NCBI GenBank assembly: GCA_015061245.1
Contig: SUWY01000002.1
Span: 1-64,000, forward strand
Reading direction: 5' to 3'
Length of the DNA stretch: 64,000 nt
DNA from: Bacteroidales bacterium
GTDB taxonomy: Bacteria; Bacteroidota; Bacteroidia; Bacteroidales; Marinifilaceae
A model generated the notes under the pieces. The model searched no databases and was not told the DNA's origin. It was given only the letters and a program-made list of their open reading frames with translations. The position numbers and the translations under genes are program-made. Shown piece by piece: positions 42,382 to 52,095 of this stretch. The number at the start of each line of letters is the position of its first letter. Position 1 is the stretch's first letter.

Positions 42382-43737
42382 CTATTTAAGCAAGGCTTTA
42401 AGCGAAGCCTTATCCAATTGTGATGGACGTGGAGCATTTACAGTAATAATCTTACCATTTTTATCGATAATAATAAAACGTGGAATACCGCTGATTTGGT
42501 AATCCTCGGAAATACTCTTCTGTCCTGCCTCGGTAGCCAAATATTGTGGCCATGCCGGCTTATCCTTTTCGATAAGCTTCTTCCATGGTGCCTCGCTATC
42601 ATCGATAGAGATACTTATACAAAGGATATCGGGATCATTGTTTCCAACCTCCTCGACAAGTTTTGCCAAATGAGGAATCTCCTCACGACAAGGTCCGCAC
42701 CATGAAGCCCAGAAATCGATATACAACGCTCTACCCTTCAAATCTGCAAGGTTAAACTTCTTACCGTTTGCATCAACAAACTCAATCTCCGGTGCAGAAG
42801 CACCTATAGCCAATTTGCTTGCAGCCTCGTAATCGGCAGCAATCTGGTTGTAGTAGTTCTCATTGGTTACAACAGAACGGTAATACTTATAGGCCTCGTC
42901 AAGACCGTTTGGTCCCATAAGTTTTAATCTATTCATCAACAAAGAAGTCATAAGATAACTGTTCCAATCAACATTGGCAGTTGTCTTCTCGGCAATCTTC
43001 ATCATTTGAAGCATATCTACATCCATTGTCGCAACGCAAGAGATAAGCATATTCATAATAGCGGTAAACTCCTCATCGCTATATTCTGCCAATCTATTCT
43101 CGGCAATAAATTGATCATAAGCTGCATCGGTAGGAATAACGCCATTATCTCTTAGGTAGAGGTATGGATACAAATAGTTATATACCAACTCTCTTTCAAC
43201 CAATTTAGCCTCGTAGAAAGCAATAAACGGCTTATTTCCTGTTGCCTCCATTGCTTTACGATAACTATCGGTCAACCCCTTGATATAGCCATTATATGCC
43301 TCGAATGAGCCTACATTGGTTGCCTTCTCGAAGAATGCGTAAGGAAATCCGAAATTGTTCCAGAAATCACAAGTAAAGGCATTCTCTTTTGCCATCTTAC
43401 CTGTAAACTTGAAATTGGTCTCTACACCCTCTTCACGAATATCAAACTCCGCAACATGTTTTGTACCCTTCTCAATACTTGTGCAGAACATGAATTTATC
43501 AATAAATAGGCGTGCATCGTACTCTGATTGAGCAAAATCCAACTCCGCATCAAAAGTTCCATCTTCATTTACAGGGAATTGTATCTCAAATGGCTCTCCT
43601 CCCGGATTCAAAAAGAAGAATCCACAAATTTCACCATTGTAACCTACAATCTTTCCCTCGAAATGGGTCTTCCCGTCACTGCATGAGAATAGCAGCGACA
43701 GGAAGAGTACAAAAATGAAATTACCACTCCTCATCAT
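42382..43737 (-). CDS. TlpA-like thiol-disulphide oxidoreductase lipoprotein
   Basis: The 451-residue protein has a lipoprotein signal (LFLSLLFSCSDGK). A DUF4369-like N-terminal domain follows (GKIVGYNGEICGFFF), then a helical middle, and a C-terminal TlpA/AhpC-type thioredoxin domain with FWASWCGPCREEIPHLAKL and the cis-Pro motif SGIPRFIIID. The WCGPC active site is intact. TlpA-like lipoproteins reduce periplasmic or surface thiols; the substrate is unknown. The start (43737, or 43734) overlaps the BACON gene stop by 17 bp, so it is part of the SusC/D operon. Confidence 0.88.
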   Translation of the reverse strand: MMRSGNFIFVLFLSLLFSCSDGKTHFEGKIVGYNGEICGFFFLNPGGEPFEIQFPVNEDGTFDAELDFAQSEYDARLFIDKFMFCTSIEKGTKHVAEFDIREEGVETNFKFTGKMAKENAFTCDFWNNFGFPYAFFEKATNVGSFEAYNGYIKGLTDSYRKAMEATGNKPFIAFYEAKLVERELVYNYLYPYLYLRDNGVIPTDAAYDQFIAENRLAEYSDEEFTAIMNMLISCVATMDVDMLQMMKIAEKTTANVDWNSYLMTSLLMNRLKLMGPNGLDEAYKYYRSVVTNENYYNQIAADYEAASKLAIGASAPEIEFVDANGKKFNLADLKGRALYIDFWASWCGPCREEIPHLAKLVEEVGNNDPDILCISISIDDSEAPWKKLIEKDKPAWPQYLATEAGQKSISEDYQISGIPRFIIIDKNGKIITVNAPRPSQLDKASLKALLK

Positions 43738-45043
43738 CAAAAGCTGTTGCGTCAACAATCTCAATGGTCAAACCCTCGCCCATCAGCAAATAACTCTCCT
43801 CATCGGCATTGCTCAAGTTTGCCATAACAGTATAGGTATCAGCTCCCTCATTTTTTGTAATCATAACCATTGAAGCTCCGTCAGCTACAAAGTACTCTCC
43901 GAAACCGAACATGATATATGCTCCCATTGGGAAGCTAAAGCCCTCCATCTCCAACATTGAGCCTTTATCAATTGTATTTGCCTCACCATTGTTTTCTCCC
44001 TCAGGAGTTGACAAGATTGCACTGTAATCGGTAATTGCATCAAATGTTGTTGTTGGAATATAGTAATCAATGTTTGTTGTTGCGCCTGATGTAGAGGTAA
44101 GCATCAAATTCATTGAGGTTGTTCCAAATCCGCTATCTCCATTGTAAGTTATTACTGCACTCTCCACAACTGAAGGATCTTGAATCTCTGCATTTGGGAA
44201 CACAGCACCCTCGGTATCATATACAAACTCTCCCTCGTAGTAGTATTTGTACTCGTTACCATCAGCATCCTTGAAGTCGGTCTTAATCAAGTATGTTCCA
44301 TCCTCATTTGCTGTGATTGAGAATGTTCCGTCAACGCAATATACATCCTCGGTAACATCGCTGGTAGTGAATGAAATAGTTGTACCTCCGGCAAACTCCT
44401 CATCACCCTCTTCATCGCTCAATACGTAACTACCTCCGGTAACGTATGTCATTGGTGTTCCCTGTAGAGCCATCTCAGGGAATGCCTCGTATGCATCACC
44501 CTTGGTATAGGTTCCCTCTTCAACTACCAACTCATCCTCTGTACCAAATGGAGTTGTAAAGTACTCTATTGAGATAGATGTTCTCTCATCCTCAGAACCC
44601 AACTCAATCATTCCGGCTCCTCCCTCACAATCAGGCATAAACATCTGATACATTGTACCTAAATAGTATGCATAGAATACAGGAAGCTCTGTGTAACCCG
44701 GGTACTTAGAACCCTTCTCTTGAGTCACCTCAATTGTGCAGGTTGCCTCGTCAGCATTCAAAGTGATAGTTGTTGTACGTGGCTCAAGAGTTGTATTAGC
44801 CTCGGCAACAATTGTCAACTCTCCATTGCCCTTTGTAATTGTCAACCACTCAGCGTTGTTTGCATAGTTCCAAGCTACATTACTTGTAACAGCAACGCTC
44901 TTAGTCTCGCCATCAGCAGAGAAGGTCACTGCTGTAGGTCTTGCAGAAATTTCAGGTGTAACTTTGGGATCATCATCGCTACACGCAGTGAAGGCAAAGG
45001 TCATTGCCAATGCACAACACATCATTGAGATAAATTTTTTCAT
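43721..45043 (-). CDS. BACON-domain lipoprotein
   Basis: The 440-residue protein has a lipoprotein signal (MTFAFTACSDDD, Cys 21). A BACON domain follows at about residues 28-110, with SFSADGETKSVAVTSNVAWN-type strands and WLTITKGNGELTIVAE. The remainder is an acidic, beta-rich region of unknown fold with many Asp/Glu and Thr. BACON domains occur in Bacteroidales surface proteins and are thought to bind carbohydrate or act as spacers. It lies 30 bp after susD-like and overlaps the TlpA-like gene, so it probably is the surface accessory protein of this uptake locus. Confidence 0.83.
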   Translation of the reverse strand: MKKFISMMCCALAMTFAFTACSDDDPKVTPEISARPTAVTFSADGETKSVAVTSNVAWNYANNAEWLTITKGNGELTIVAEANTTLEPRTTTITLNADEATCTIEVTQEKGSKYPGYTELPVFYAYYLGTMYQMFMPDCEGGAGMIELGSEDERTSISIEYFTTPFGTEDELVVEEGTYTKGDAYEAFPEMALQGTPMTYVTGGSYVLSDEEGDEEFAGGTTISFTTSDVTEDVYCVDGTFSITANEDGTYLIKTDFKDADGNEYKYYYEGEFVYDTEGAVFPNAEIQDPSVVESAVITYNGDSGFGTTSMNLMLTSTSGATTNIDYYIPTTTFDAITDYSAILSTPEGENNGEANTIDKGSMLEMEGFSFPMGAYIMFGFGEYFVADGASMVMITKNEGADTYTVMANLSNADEESYLLMGEGLTIEIVDATAFDDEEW

Positions 45044-45073
45044 AGTTAATTAAGTTTAGTTTATTATTTGTTA

Positions 45074-46501
45074 TCAATATTCCGGATGCCACGCTGTTAT
45101 TTGTGGCGGTATATTCATTGTTAAACGCTCCTCGGTAAGTGTATATGTCTGCTCTCCATCGGTGTGGGTGTAGAACTCTTTCATAAACTCAAAGATAGGG
45201 TCACTCCACAAACGGCGCATATCGAACCATAGATTTCCATAACCTACAAACTCACGTACTCTTTCAGCAACAATGAATTTGATAAGATCATCACCATCGG
45301 CTGCATCAACCATGTAATCATCGCCCGAAATTCTGGTTTTACGCAACTCCTCCAATAGAGTACGGGCAGTATCATACTCCTCGGTTCGAGCAAGCGACTC
45401 ACAATACATCAAGTATAAATCAGGAACGGTTATTCCTATGTTACCTACAAACTTTGAGAGATTTATATAATATGTATCGGTATTGTTAAACTTATTATAG
45501 GCAGTTACTCCCGACTCCAAGCCCGAGATAAAACATAAACGTAGGTCAGATTTGGTATAATGGCTCTTCAACACATCTCGTTTTAAATAGAGTAGCACGG
45601 AGCCATAGTACGAAGGATACATTGATGACCAGATATTTGACATCGACTCCACATTATAAATCAACTCGGGATTTAACAAATCATCTACCGGATAGGCAAT
45701 TTCACCCTCTACCTCCATTGTGTTATAATCAAGCAATCCGCAGCCTGCCGACGATAGTTGCTCCATTGCAGTACCAAGTGATTTCACTGCATTCTCATAA
45801 TCGCCCATTGTCCAATAGACTCTACCCAACATTGCATTTGCAGTTACAGAAAATGCTCGCAGGTGGTGCTCTTTTCTTAAAGGTATATCGGGGATTGCCT
45901 GTGTCATTTCAGTAATAACAAAATCGTACACATCCTTCATGGTGCGACGAGTAAAGTCATTACCTACTGTTGCAGCCTTTGTAATTATAGGTACACTGAG
46001 CGAGGTCTCAGCCTTTGCAGCATTGTAGGGTTCTCCAAAGAACTGTGCCATCATAAATGTCATATATGCTCGCAACACTCTTGCCTCGGCATACAAAGAC
46101 CTCTTCTGCTCGGGAGTTCCATCGACAGCATCATTAACTCCGTTTACTACTACGTTCATCGGATATAGTAACCCCGCAAAGTGGTTCCACTCTCCACAAT
46201 TCTCATCGGGACGGAAGATATTCTCCTCCCACTTGTAGGCATTGGTTACATCGGCTCCCATCAATGAATATACATTCTCGTATGCCTCACTGTTGGTCTC
46301 CCACTCAAAACACATATATGGAAAGACCTCGTCCAACATAATTGTTTCGGTTCCATACAGCAATCCTTCGTAGTGACTTACCTTCTCGGCAACATCGTAA
46401 CCACGAGGCTTTACATCAAGATAATCCTCACAACCTGCAAGCATTATCAAGCCCATTATAAGTGTAATATGTAAAATACTCTTCATACTCTTAGAATCCA
46501 A
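45074..46501 (-). CDS. RagB/SusD family nutrient-uptake lipoprotein
   Basis: SusD-like proteins are surface lipoproteins that cap the SusC barrel and present substrate. The 475-residue product has a lipobox (LAGCEDYLDVKPRG), the typical SusD start. Further on it has helical TPR-like segments (EARVLRAYMTFMMAQFFGEPYN) and the C-terminal block FIVAERVREFVGYGNLWFDMRR. It starts 11 bp inside the susC-like gene. The substrate is unknown. Confidence 0.93.
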   Translation of the reverse strand: MDSKSMKSILHITLIMGLIMLAGCEDYLDVKPRGYDVAEKVSHYEGLLYGTETIMLDEVFPYMCFEWETNSEAYENVYSLMGADVTNAYKWEENIFRPDENCGEWNHFAGLLYPMNVVVNGVNDAVDGTPEQKRSLYAEARVLRAYMTFMMAQFFGEPYNAAKAETSLSVPIITKAATVGNDFTRRTMKDVYDFVITEMTQAIPDIPLRKEHHLRAFSVTANAMLGRVYWTMGDYENAVKSLGTAMEQLSSAGCGLLDYNTMEVEGEIAYPVDDLLNPELIYNVESMSNIWSSMYPSYYGSVLLYLKRDVLKSHYTKSDLRLCFISGLESGVTAYNKFNNTDTYYINLSKFVGNIGITVPDLYLMYCESLARTEEYDTARTLLEELRKTRISGDDYMVDAADGDDLIKFIVAERVREFVGYGNLWFDMRRLWSDPIFEFMKEFYTHTDGEQTYTLTEERLTMNIPPQITAWHPEY

Positions 46502-49500
46502 TATTTAAACCAAATGTAACGTGTGGCTTATAGCGCTCTCCACGACTTCCCCCCGATAGATAAAAGGCCTCGGGATCGATACCCTCGCCATTCAAAGCAA
46601 TCAGGAATAGATTTGACGCTTGAAGACGCACACTCATATTTTCGGCTCTGATTGCCGAGGTTATACTCTTAGGGAAGTGGTATGACAAGGCAATATCGCG
46701 CAACTTGATATACGATGCGTTAAGTACGTTTATATCCGCATATCTGTACAGGCTAAGCACATCCGACTCATTAATCGAGGTGTTGTTCAACTTAAAATAA
46801 GCGGGAACATTTGTTTTAAGTTCATCACCGGGACGCTGCCAACGTTTTGCAAAATCGTTATGCAACTCTCCACTCAAACGATAGGTGTATTGGGTATTAA
46901 TATCGTTTCTAAGTCTATGACCTGCGTTAAAGATAAACATAAACGACAACTCCAACCCTTTATATTTTAGGGCATTGCTAAACGAACCATAAAGTGGAGG
47001 TACTGTTGTTCCCAAATATGGTACAGCAGAGGCATTATCAATATCGGTAATGCTCCTTACCTTGTTCATTTGTGAATCATAGACTCTTGACATTCCATCG
47101 ACGGGGTCAAGTCCTGCCCAACGGTACCCGAAAAGTGTTCCGTATGAATACCCCTCCCAATACTCATATCCTACCATACTCGATGGGGTATCGGGTGGTG
47201 AGACATACATACTTACCAATTTGTTGTGGTTATATGTAATATTAAACAGGGTATTCCATGTAAATGAAGCAGTTGCAATGTTCAGGCTGTTCAGCGACAA
47301 CTCAACACCTCGGTTATTCAAAGTTCCTACGTTTGACAATACAGTTGTAAAACCGCTTGTTGGATCGACAGGAGTTTGCGCCAAAAGGTTGGTGGTATGT
47401 TTATCATAAAGATCTAATGAACCTCCGAATCTATTACCGAACAGAGCAAAATCAACTCCAAGATTCCATGTACGGGTCTTCTCCCATGTAAGTTTATCAT
47501 TTGCAGGAGTAGTTACCACATACCCCAATCCGAACTCGTTGTATCGCGGATCAGAAAGCGATGAAAGAATATCATACGGACCACCCTCGCCCGGTCTTGG
47601 TGAGTTTCCTGCAAAACCATAACTCAAACGCAAATTGAGACGGTCAATCTTCTCTTTCGATGCCATAAACTTTTCACGAGCCATGTTCCAAATAGCACCA
47701 ACCGACCAAATGGGTTTGAACTGCACGCTTGGATCACTACCGAAAAGGTTTGATTGATCAACTCTTATGCTGGCATTTAATGAGTATTTATCATTCAATG
47801 TATAGGCTCCGTTTGCATAGAGTGACACAAAACGATACTCCGTCTCTCCCTGCTCATAATCATTAGGTTCAAACTGATTGGTTGTCGCTGCAGCAATCAT
47901 TGGCAGTAACGGGTCTCTTACTCCGGTCTGTGATAAGTTGTAATCATCGTAAGAGATGTGCTGCATTGTCTGCATATCATAGCCTCGCATAAAGGTTGCA
48001 TTTGAAGAGCTCTTGTTACTATTCAACTCAAATCCTGCAAGGGCAGTAACATGGTGAGAGTGTTTTTTCTCTACCGACTTATCATAACTCAACTGATTAC
48101 GAACAGTATAGGCTGTTCCGTATGAGTTACCCATTGTAAAGTAACCTCCCGACGATGGAAGATATTGCACTCCGTTCTTATCTGTCGCAAATGCTCGGTC
48201 GAGTCTGACCTTATATGTTTCGCCGGGATAGAACTGCTCACTTTTGGAATTATCAATCATATATTGAAATCTTCCTTCATACGAAAGACCATCGAAAATA
48301 TCGATTGTCAAACCCGCATTTGCCCGAACGCTATAAATATTTCTCTTATCCAATGATTTACGCCAATCCGATACCGGGAAATAGTCAAGACTGAAACCTG
48401 TAACCGACTCTACACTCTGTTGCAGCGCACCATTCATTAAATATCCGGTATATGAAAGCTCCTCTCCGTTTTCATCGAAGAAGGTTGCGTAGGGTAATGA
48501 GGTTAAATGGTTACCCCCATACTCATTACTCGACGACAAATGGCTTGTCTGCTTTGCATAAAAGGCATTAAGCGACAAATCCAACTTCAGCCATTTGGTA
48601 ATATCGAGCATATCACGCATATAGACCTTGTACTCATCAGCAATATTTTGCGATGATCCCTGCTCTCTTTGGTACTCTAACGACAAGTAGTAGTTGTTAT
48701 TGTCACTTCCTCCGGAGAATGACAAGGAGTGGTTGGTAAGATATGAGTTACTCATAAAGTATTTCTCATACTGTTCACGCCCATTGCTTCTACTCAACTT
48801 ATCCAAAATAGAGTTACACTCTGCTGCCGAAATCTCGCCATTATAGAAACGGTACATTGCATCCTCGTGAGGATAGACAACAGGGAAACTTGCAGAGGTA
48901 CCAAAGGTTGTGTTATTTATATCTTTCCAACTATATGTATCGGGATCGAACACCTCTTGTGCCACCTTTATAAAATCGGCACTCGACATTACATCCATAT
49001 ATTCATAATCGGGCATTCCTTTAAACGTAAAAGAGCCGTTGTACTCTATATTCAACTCTCCTCGTGAAGAGCCCGACTTGGTTGTCAATACAATTACACC
49101 ATTAGCCGCCTGTGCACCCCAGATTGATGCCGCTGTGGCATCTTTTAGAAAGGTAACATTCTCTACATCGTTGGGATTCACCATTCTACTCACCTGGCTA
49201 CGAGACATTTTCACGCCATCTACTATGTATAGAGGCTCCTGCGAAGAGTTAATCGATGTTACACCGCGAATCAAATACGAAGTTCCTTCGGCAGTGGTGT
49301 TTACGCTCAACCCAGGCACGGTTCCCTCTAAAGCCTTTAGAATATCACCATGGGCATTTCCTCGATCCTTAATCTCAGCTCCATCGACCTTGGAAAACGA
49401 GCCTGCCGAACGCTCACGCGAGAGTGTCTGATAACCTGTAACCACAACCTGTGCAAGGTGTTTATCATCCATCTCCAACATGACATTACACACTCCACTC

Positions 49501-50054
49501 TCACCAATCATCTTAACTTGCGGTTTCATTCCCATAAAGTTAAAGTGAAGGGTCGTCGATGGGTCATTAGGAACAATGATTGTGTAGGTTCCATCAATAT
49601 CGGTAATTGCCCCTATTGCAGCACCGTTTATAGAGATTGATGCTCCGGGTAAGGGTTCTCCATTACTATCAATAACTCTACCTGTAACGCTTCGAGACTC
49701 TATCTCTACCGTGTCAACACTATTTACAATACCGCTTGTCTCAAGAGACAGGGCTATCTGCTTGTCGATGATTGTATAGGTAATGTTTGTACCCTGCAAA
49801 ATGGCATTCAGCACAGCCTCTATATCTGTATCACTTACCTTTGCAGTAACCTTTCTATCAACATCTATAACATTGTTGTTATAGACAAACTTGTAATCGC
49901 TTTGCGATGATATACTCTTCAAGACCTCGCCCAAAACAATATTCCGGGCATTGACCGAAATGCTCTTACTCTGTGCAACAAGCTGATTGCTGCACAGAAG
50001 TGCAAGAGCAACGAGTATTAATCTGAATTTTTTAGAATATTTCATTAGCACCAT
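46491..50054 (-). CDS. SusC/RagA TonB-linked outer-membrane transducer with STN domain
   Basis: The about 1187-residue protein has a signal peptide ending QLVAQ and an STN (secretin/TonB short N-terminal) domain at about 25-110. A CarboxypepD_reg-like domain follows (VTGRVIDSNGEPLPGASISI), then a TonB plug with GSFSKVDGAEIKDRG and the DATAASIWGAQAANGVIVL segment, and a large barrel ending FGLNIGF. The STN domain normally contacts a FecR-type anti-sigma factor, which agrees with the fecR-like gene 53 bp upstream. I start at ATG 50054; 50045 is also possible. It imports an unknown substrate. Confidence 0.94.
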   Translation of the reverse strand: MVLMKYSKKFRLILVALALLCSNQLVAQSKSISVNARNIVLGEVLKSISSQSDYKFVYNNNVIDVDRKVTAKVSDTDIEAVLNAILQGTNITYTIIDKQIALSLETSGIVNSVDTVEIESRSVTGRVIDSNGEPLPGASISINGAAIGAITDIDGTYTIIVPNDPSTTLHFNFMGMKPQVKMIGESGVCNVMLEMDDKHLAQVVVTGYQTLSRERSAGSFSKVDGAEIKDRGNAHGDILKALEGTVPGLSVNTTAEGTSYLIRGVTSINSSQEPLYIVDGVKMSRSQVSRMVNPNDVENVTFLKDATAASIWGAQAANGVIVLTTKSGSSRGELNIEYNGSFTFKGMPDYEYMDVMSSADFIKVAQEVFDPDTYSWKDINNTTFGTSASFPVVYPHEDAMYRFYNGEISAAECNSILDKLSRSNGREQYEKYFMSNSYLTNHSLSFSGGSDNNNYYLSLEYQREQGSSQNIADEYKVYMRDMLDITKWLKLDLSLNAFYAKQTSHLSSSNEYGGNHLTSLPYATFFDENGEELSYTGYLMNGALQQSVESVTGFSLDYFPVSDWRKSLDKRNIYSVRANAGLTIDIFDGLSYEGRFQYMIDNSKSEQFYPGETYKVRLDRAFATDKNGVQYLPSSGGYFTMGNSYGTAYTVRNQLSYDKSVEKKHSHHVTALAGFELNSNKSSSNATFMRGYDMQTMQHISYDDYNLSQTGVRDPLLPMIAAATTNQFEPNDYEQGETEYRFVSLYANGAYTLNDKYSLNASIRVDQSNLFGSDPSVQFKPIWSVGAIWNMAREKFMASKEKIDRLNLRLSYGFAGNSPRPGEGGPYDILSSLSDPRYNEFGLGYVVTTPANDKLTWEKTRTWNLGVDFALFGNRFGGSLDLYDKHTTNLLAQTPVDPTSGFTTVLSNVGTLNNRGVELSLNSLNIATASFTWNTLFNITYNHNKLVSMYVSPPDTPSSMVGYEYWEGYSYGTLFGYRWAGLDPVDGMSRVYDSQMNKVRSITDIDNASAVPYLGTTVPPLYGSFSNALKYKGLELSFMFIFNAGHRLRNDINTQYTYRLSGELHNDFAKRWQRPGDELKTNVPAYFKLNNTSINESDVLSLYRYADINVLNASYIKLRDIALSYHFPKSITSAIRAENMSVRLQASNLFLIALNGEGIDPEAFYLSGGSRGERYKPHVTFGLNIGF

Positions 50055-50106
50055 TTTTCTATAATACAAGAAAAACGGCATCTACCCTAAAGAGAATCGG
50101 GAATAA

Positions 50107-50961
50107 TTAATAGATACTAACCTCGTTGCCCTCTATTCTATAGTTGACAGCAGAGGTAATCTTCATTAGTTCTAATACTTGAATTATTGACTCTGATTGG
50201 AAATCTCCTGTAAACGAAGACTTTAAGATCTTGCTATTTTGCACCTTGATGCGTACACCATACCACTTCTCCAATTTTTTAACTACCTCCTCCATAGGGG
50301 TATTATCAAAAATAAGTCTGCCTTGCATCCATGCAGTCCTAACCTCTGCTTCGGCTTTCGTAGGGGCAACATTACTATTTAGAATTGAAACCTCTTCGTG
50401 CTGGGTCATTTTATAGATGGTCTTCTTGCCGCTAAGTAGCTCCACAGACCCCTCTAACAGACAAAGCCTTACATCATTCTGATCATTATAGCAGCTCAAA
50501 TTAAACTCGGTTCCTGTAACCTTAATAGTAACCCCTTTGCCGGTATTGATATAGAATGGATTTTGCTTATCTGCCTTTACATCAAAATAGGCCTCGCCCG
50601 AAAGAGTTACCCAACGTTGTTGGTTAAAATCATCACTCAAAGCCAATGTTGTACCACAATTCAGCCACACAACGGTACTGTCGGGTAGTGTAACTTTACC
50701 CTTTACCCCATTCTCTACCGTATAGATTCTGTTTGAAATTTCGGGCGAGGTTTCAGGAACAACCTCGCTCCTATTTGCATACAAGGTGATGAAGAAATAG
50801 AGCGCCAAAGGTATCGACAACACTGCAGCTACCTTGGTAACAACACCCCACACCGAGCTACCGCCCTTAGAGAGATGGGGCAGTTCACCCAAATAGGGGG
50901 TATTGGGCATAGAGTCGAAGACTCCTCTGTTTCGCTTTTCAAAATTCAAGTTATCCATCAT
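50107..50961 (-). CDS. FecR family anti-sigma factor
   Basis: The 284-residue protein has a short cytoplasmic part (about 1-35), one transmembrane helix (VVTKVAAVLSIPLALYFFIT) and a periplasmic FecR domain with YTVENGVKGKVTLPDSTVVW, LNCGTTLAL and SGEAYFDV. A C-terminal DUF4974-like domain follows (IFDNTPMEEVVKKLEKWYGV). It holds the neighbouring sigma factor until the STN domain of the SusC-like protein signals substrate. It overlaps the sigma gene by 4 bp. Confidence 0.93.
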   Translation of the reverse strand: MMDNLNFEKRNRGVFDSMPNTPYLGELPHLSKGGSSVWGVVTKVAAVLSIPLALYFFITLYANRSEVVPETSPEISNRIYTVENGVKGKVTLPDSTVVWLNCGTTLALSDDFNQQRWVTLSGEAYFDVKADKQNPFYINTGKGVTIKVTGTEFNLSCYNDQNDVRLCLLEGSVELLSGKKTIYKMTQHEEVSILNSNVAPTKAEAEVRTAWMQGRLIFDNTPMEEVVKKLEKWYGVRIKVQNSKILKSSFTGDFQSESIIQVLELMKITSAVNYRIEGNEVSIY

Positions 50962-51584
50962 ATATAATACAACAGATTGCCTATTATCCCTAAAAGGATA
51001 AAGAAATCTTTAAGCATTTTCCTGAATAGATTCAGTGAAATATGGATATGATACTCTATTGCCTTTGTACTTAAACCTCGTATTTTGGCAATCTCTTTAT
51101 TTGTCTTCCCCTCCTTACGACTTAATGTAAAACTCTCACGCGCACTCTCGGGAATAGAGTTCCATACATCCTCAATAAGTTGTGCCAACTCAAGTGACTC
51201 TATCAAATTATTGAGCGAGGCATCCTCGAGAGCCATAATATCTTCATTCAACTCTAAGCGGCGTGAAGTGTCGGCAAACAGTGCCTTAGAGTTCAATGCA
51301 TTCAACGTTTTATTCCGAGCAATCTTATATGTGTAGGCACGTAGATTACCATTACAATCTATTCTGTCGCGACACTCCCAAACGGCACAAAGAGTCTCTT
51401 GTGCCAAATCCTCGGCCAACTCTACACTATGTACGTAACTATCTACAAAGTGCACAAGGTTATTGAACTCCATTCTATAAAAGAGTTCAAAAGCCTTGAC
51501 ATCGCCTCGACGAATATCGGCAGCAAGTTGTATAGCTTTACTTTCCTTCAAGATACTCGGCAAAAATTCTTGCCCCCTCTTCAA
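50958..51584 (-). CDS. ECF-type RNA polymerase sigma factor
   Basis: The 208-residue protein has sigma-70 region 2 (GDVKAFELFYRMEFNNLVHFV, EDLAQETLCAVWECRD) and region 4 (IPESARESFTLSRKEGKTNKEIA, TKAIEYHIHISL), the Bacteroidota ECF layout used with FecR. It should direct transcription of the SusC/D operon. The annotated ATG lies 47 bp inside the preceding C_GCAxxG_C_C gene in another frame. A TTG about 36 bp later (LKESKAIQ) is an alternative start that would shorten the overlap. A C-terminal hydrophobic segment (FFILLGIIGNLLYYI) is unusual for a cytosolic sigma factor. Confidence 0.9.
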   Translation of the reverse strand: MKRGQEFLPSILKESKAIQLAADIRRGDVKAFELFYRMEFNNLVHFVDSYVHSVELAEDLAQETLCAVWECRDRIDCNGNLRAYTYKIARNKTLNALNSKALFADTSRRLELNEDIMALEDASLNNLIESLELAQLIEDVWNSIPESARESFTLSRKEGKTNKEIAKIRGLSTKAIEYHIHISLNLFRKMLKDFFILLGIIGNLLYYI

Positions 51585-52041
51585 CCATCTTTGAGCATGG
51601 GCGTTTCTTGTAATACTCCTCTGTTCTGGCCTCGGGATTGGGGTTCAAAACCGCATTGGTTGCATTTGCACACGCGGTTATATTGTCTGAGCCCTCGCCC
51701 CTCTTAACCAAACCAAGCAACTCTCCGCAAATCAACGAACCATTGCGTTTGGCAAACTCGGCTGCAAGCTGTTGCACAACCTTATAGTTTGCTCCTTTGG
51801 CATCGGCATCCTTAGGATCTGCAGATCCGCACTCCAAACCGGCCAAAAGGAACATTCCGCTTGCTGCTCCGCAAACCATTCTCATTCGACCGATTCCTCC
51901 ACCAAACGACGCAGAGACCTTCAAAGCCTGCTCAAAGGTCAATCCATAAATATCCGCAAAGGCGGCACACACTGCCTGCGAACAGTTGTAACCCTCCTTA
52001 AAAAGGGCCACCGCCCTCTCAACTCTCTCCTGATACTTCAT
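51538..52041 (-). CDS. C_GCAxxG_C_C family redox protein
   Basis: The 167-residue soluble protein contains the family signature: YNCSQAVCAAF near the N-terminus, GGGIGRMRMVCGAASGMFLLAGLECG in the centre, then CGELLG and a late CxxxTNAV / CSKMVEEG pair. The cysteines suggest a metal or redox centre, but the role is unknown. Its ATG is directly preceded by a heptad AGGT repeat that supplies several Shine-Dalgarno-like sites. Its 3' end overlaps the sigma factor gene. Confidence 0.88.
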   Translation of the reverse strand: MKYQERVERAVALFKEGYNCSQAVCAAFADIYGLTFEQALKVSASFGGGIGRMRMVCGAASGMFLLAGLECGSADPKDADAKGANYKVVQQLAAEFAKRNGSLICGELLGLVKRGEGSDNITACANATNAVLNPNPEARTEEYYKKRPCSKMVEEGARIFAEYLEGK

Positions 52042-52095
52042 TACCTCTCACCTTTTACCTCTCACCTTTTACCTTTCACCTCTAACCTTTCACCT
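52042..52095 (-). repeat. heptad tandem repeat AGGTNRR, 7.7 copies
   Basis: On the minus strand the 54 bp read as consecutive 7-bp units AGGTGAA, AGGTTAG, AGGTGAA, AGGTAAA, AGGTGAG, AGGTAAA, AGGTGAG, AGGTA. The array covers the last codons and the TAG stop of the GH127 gene and ends at the ATG of the next gene. A copy-number change would alter spacing and the number of purine-rich ribosome-binding sequences. Confidence 0.85.
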
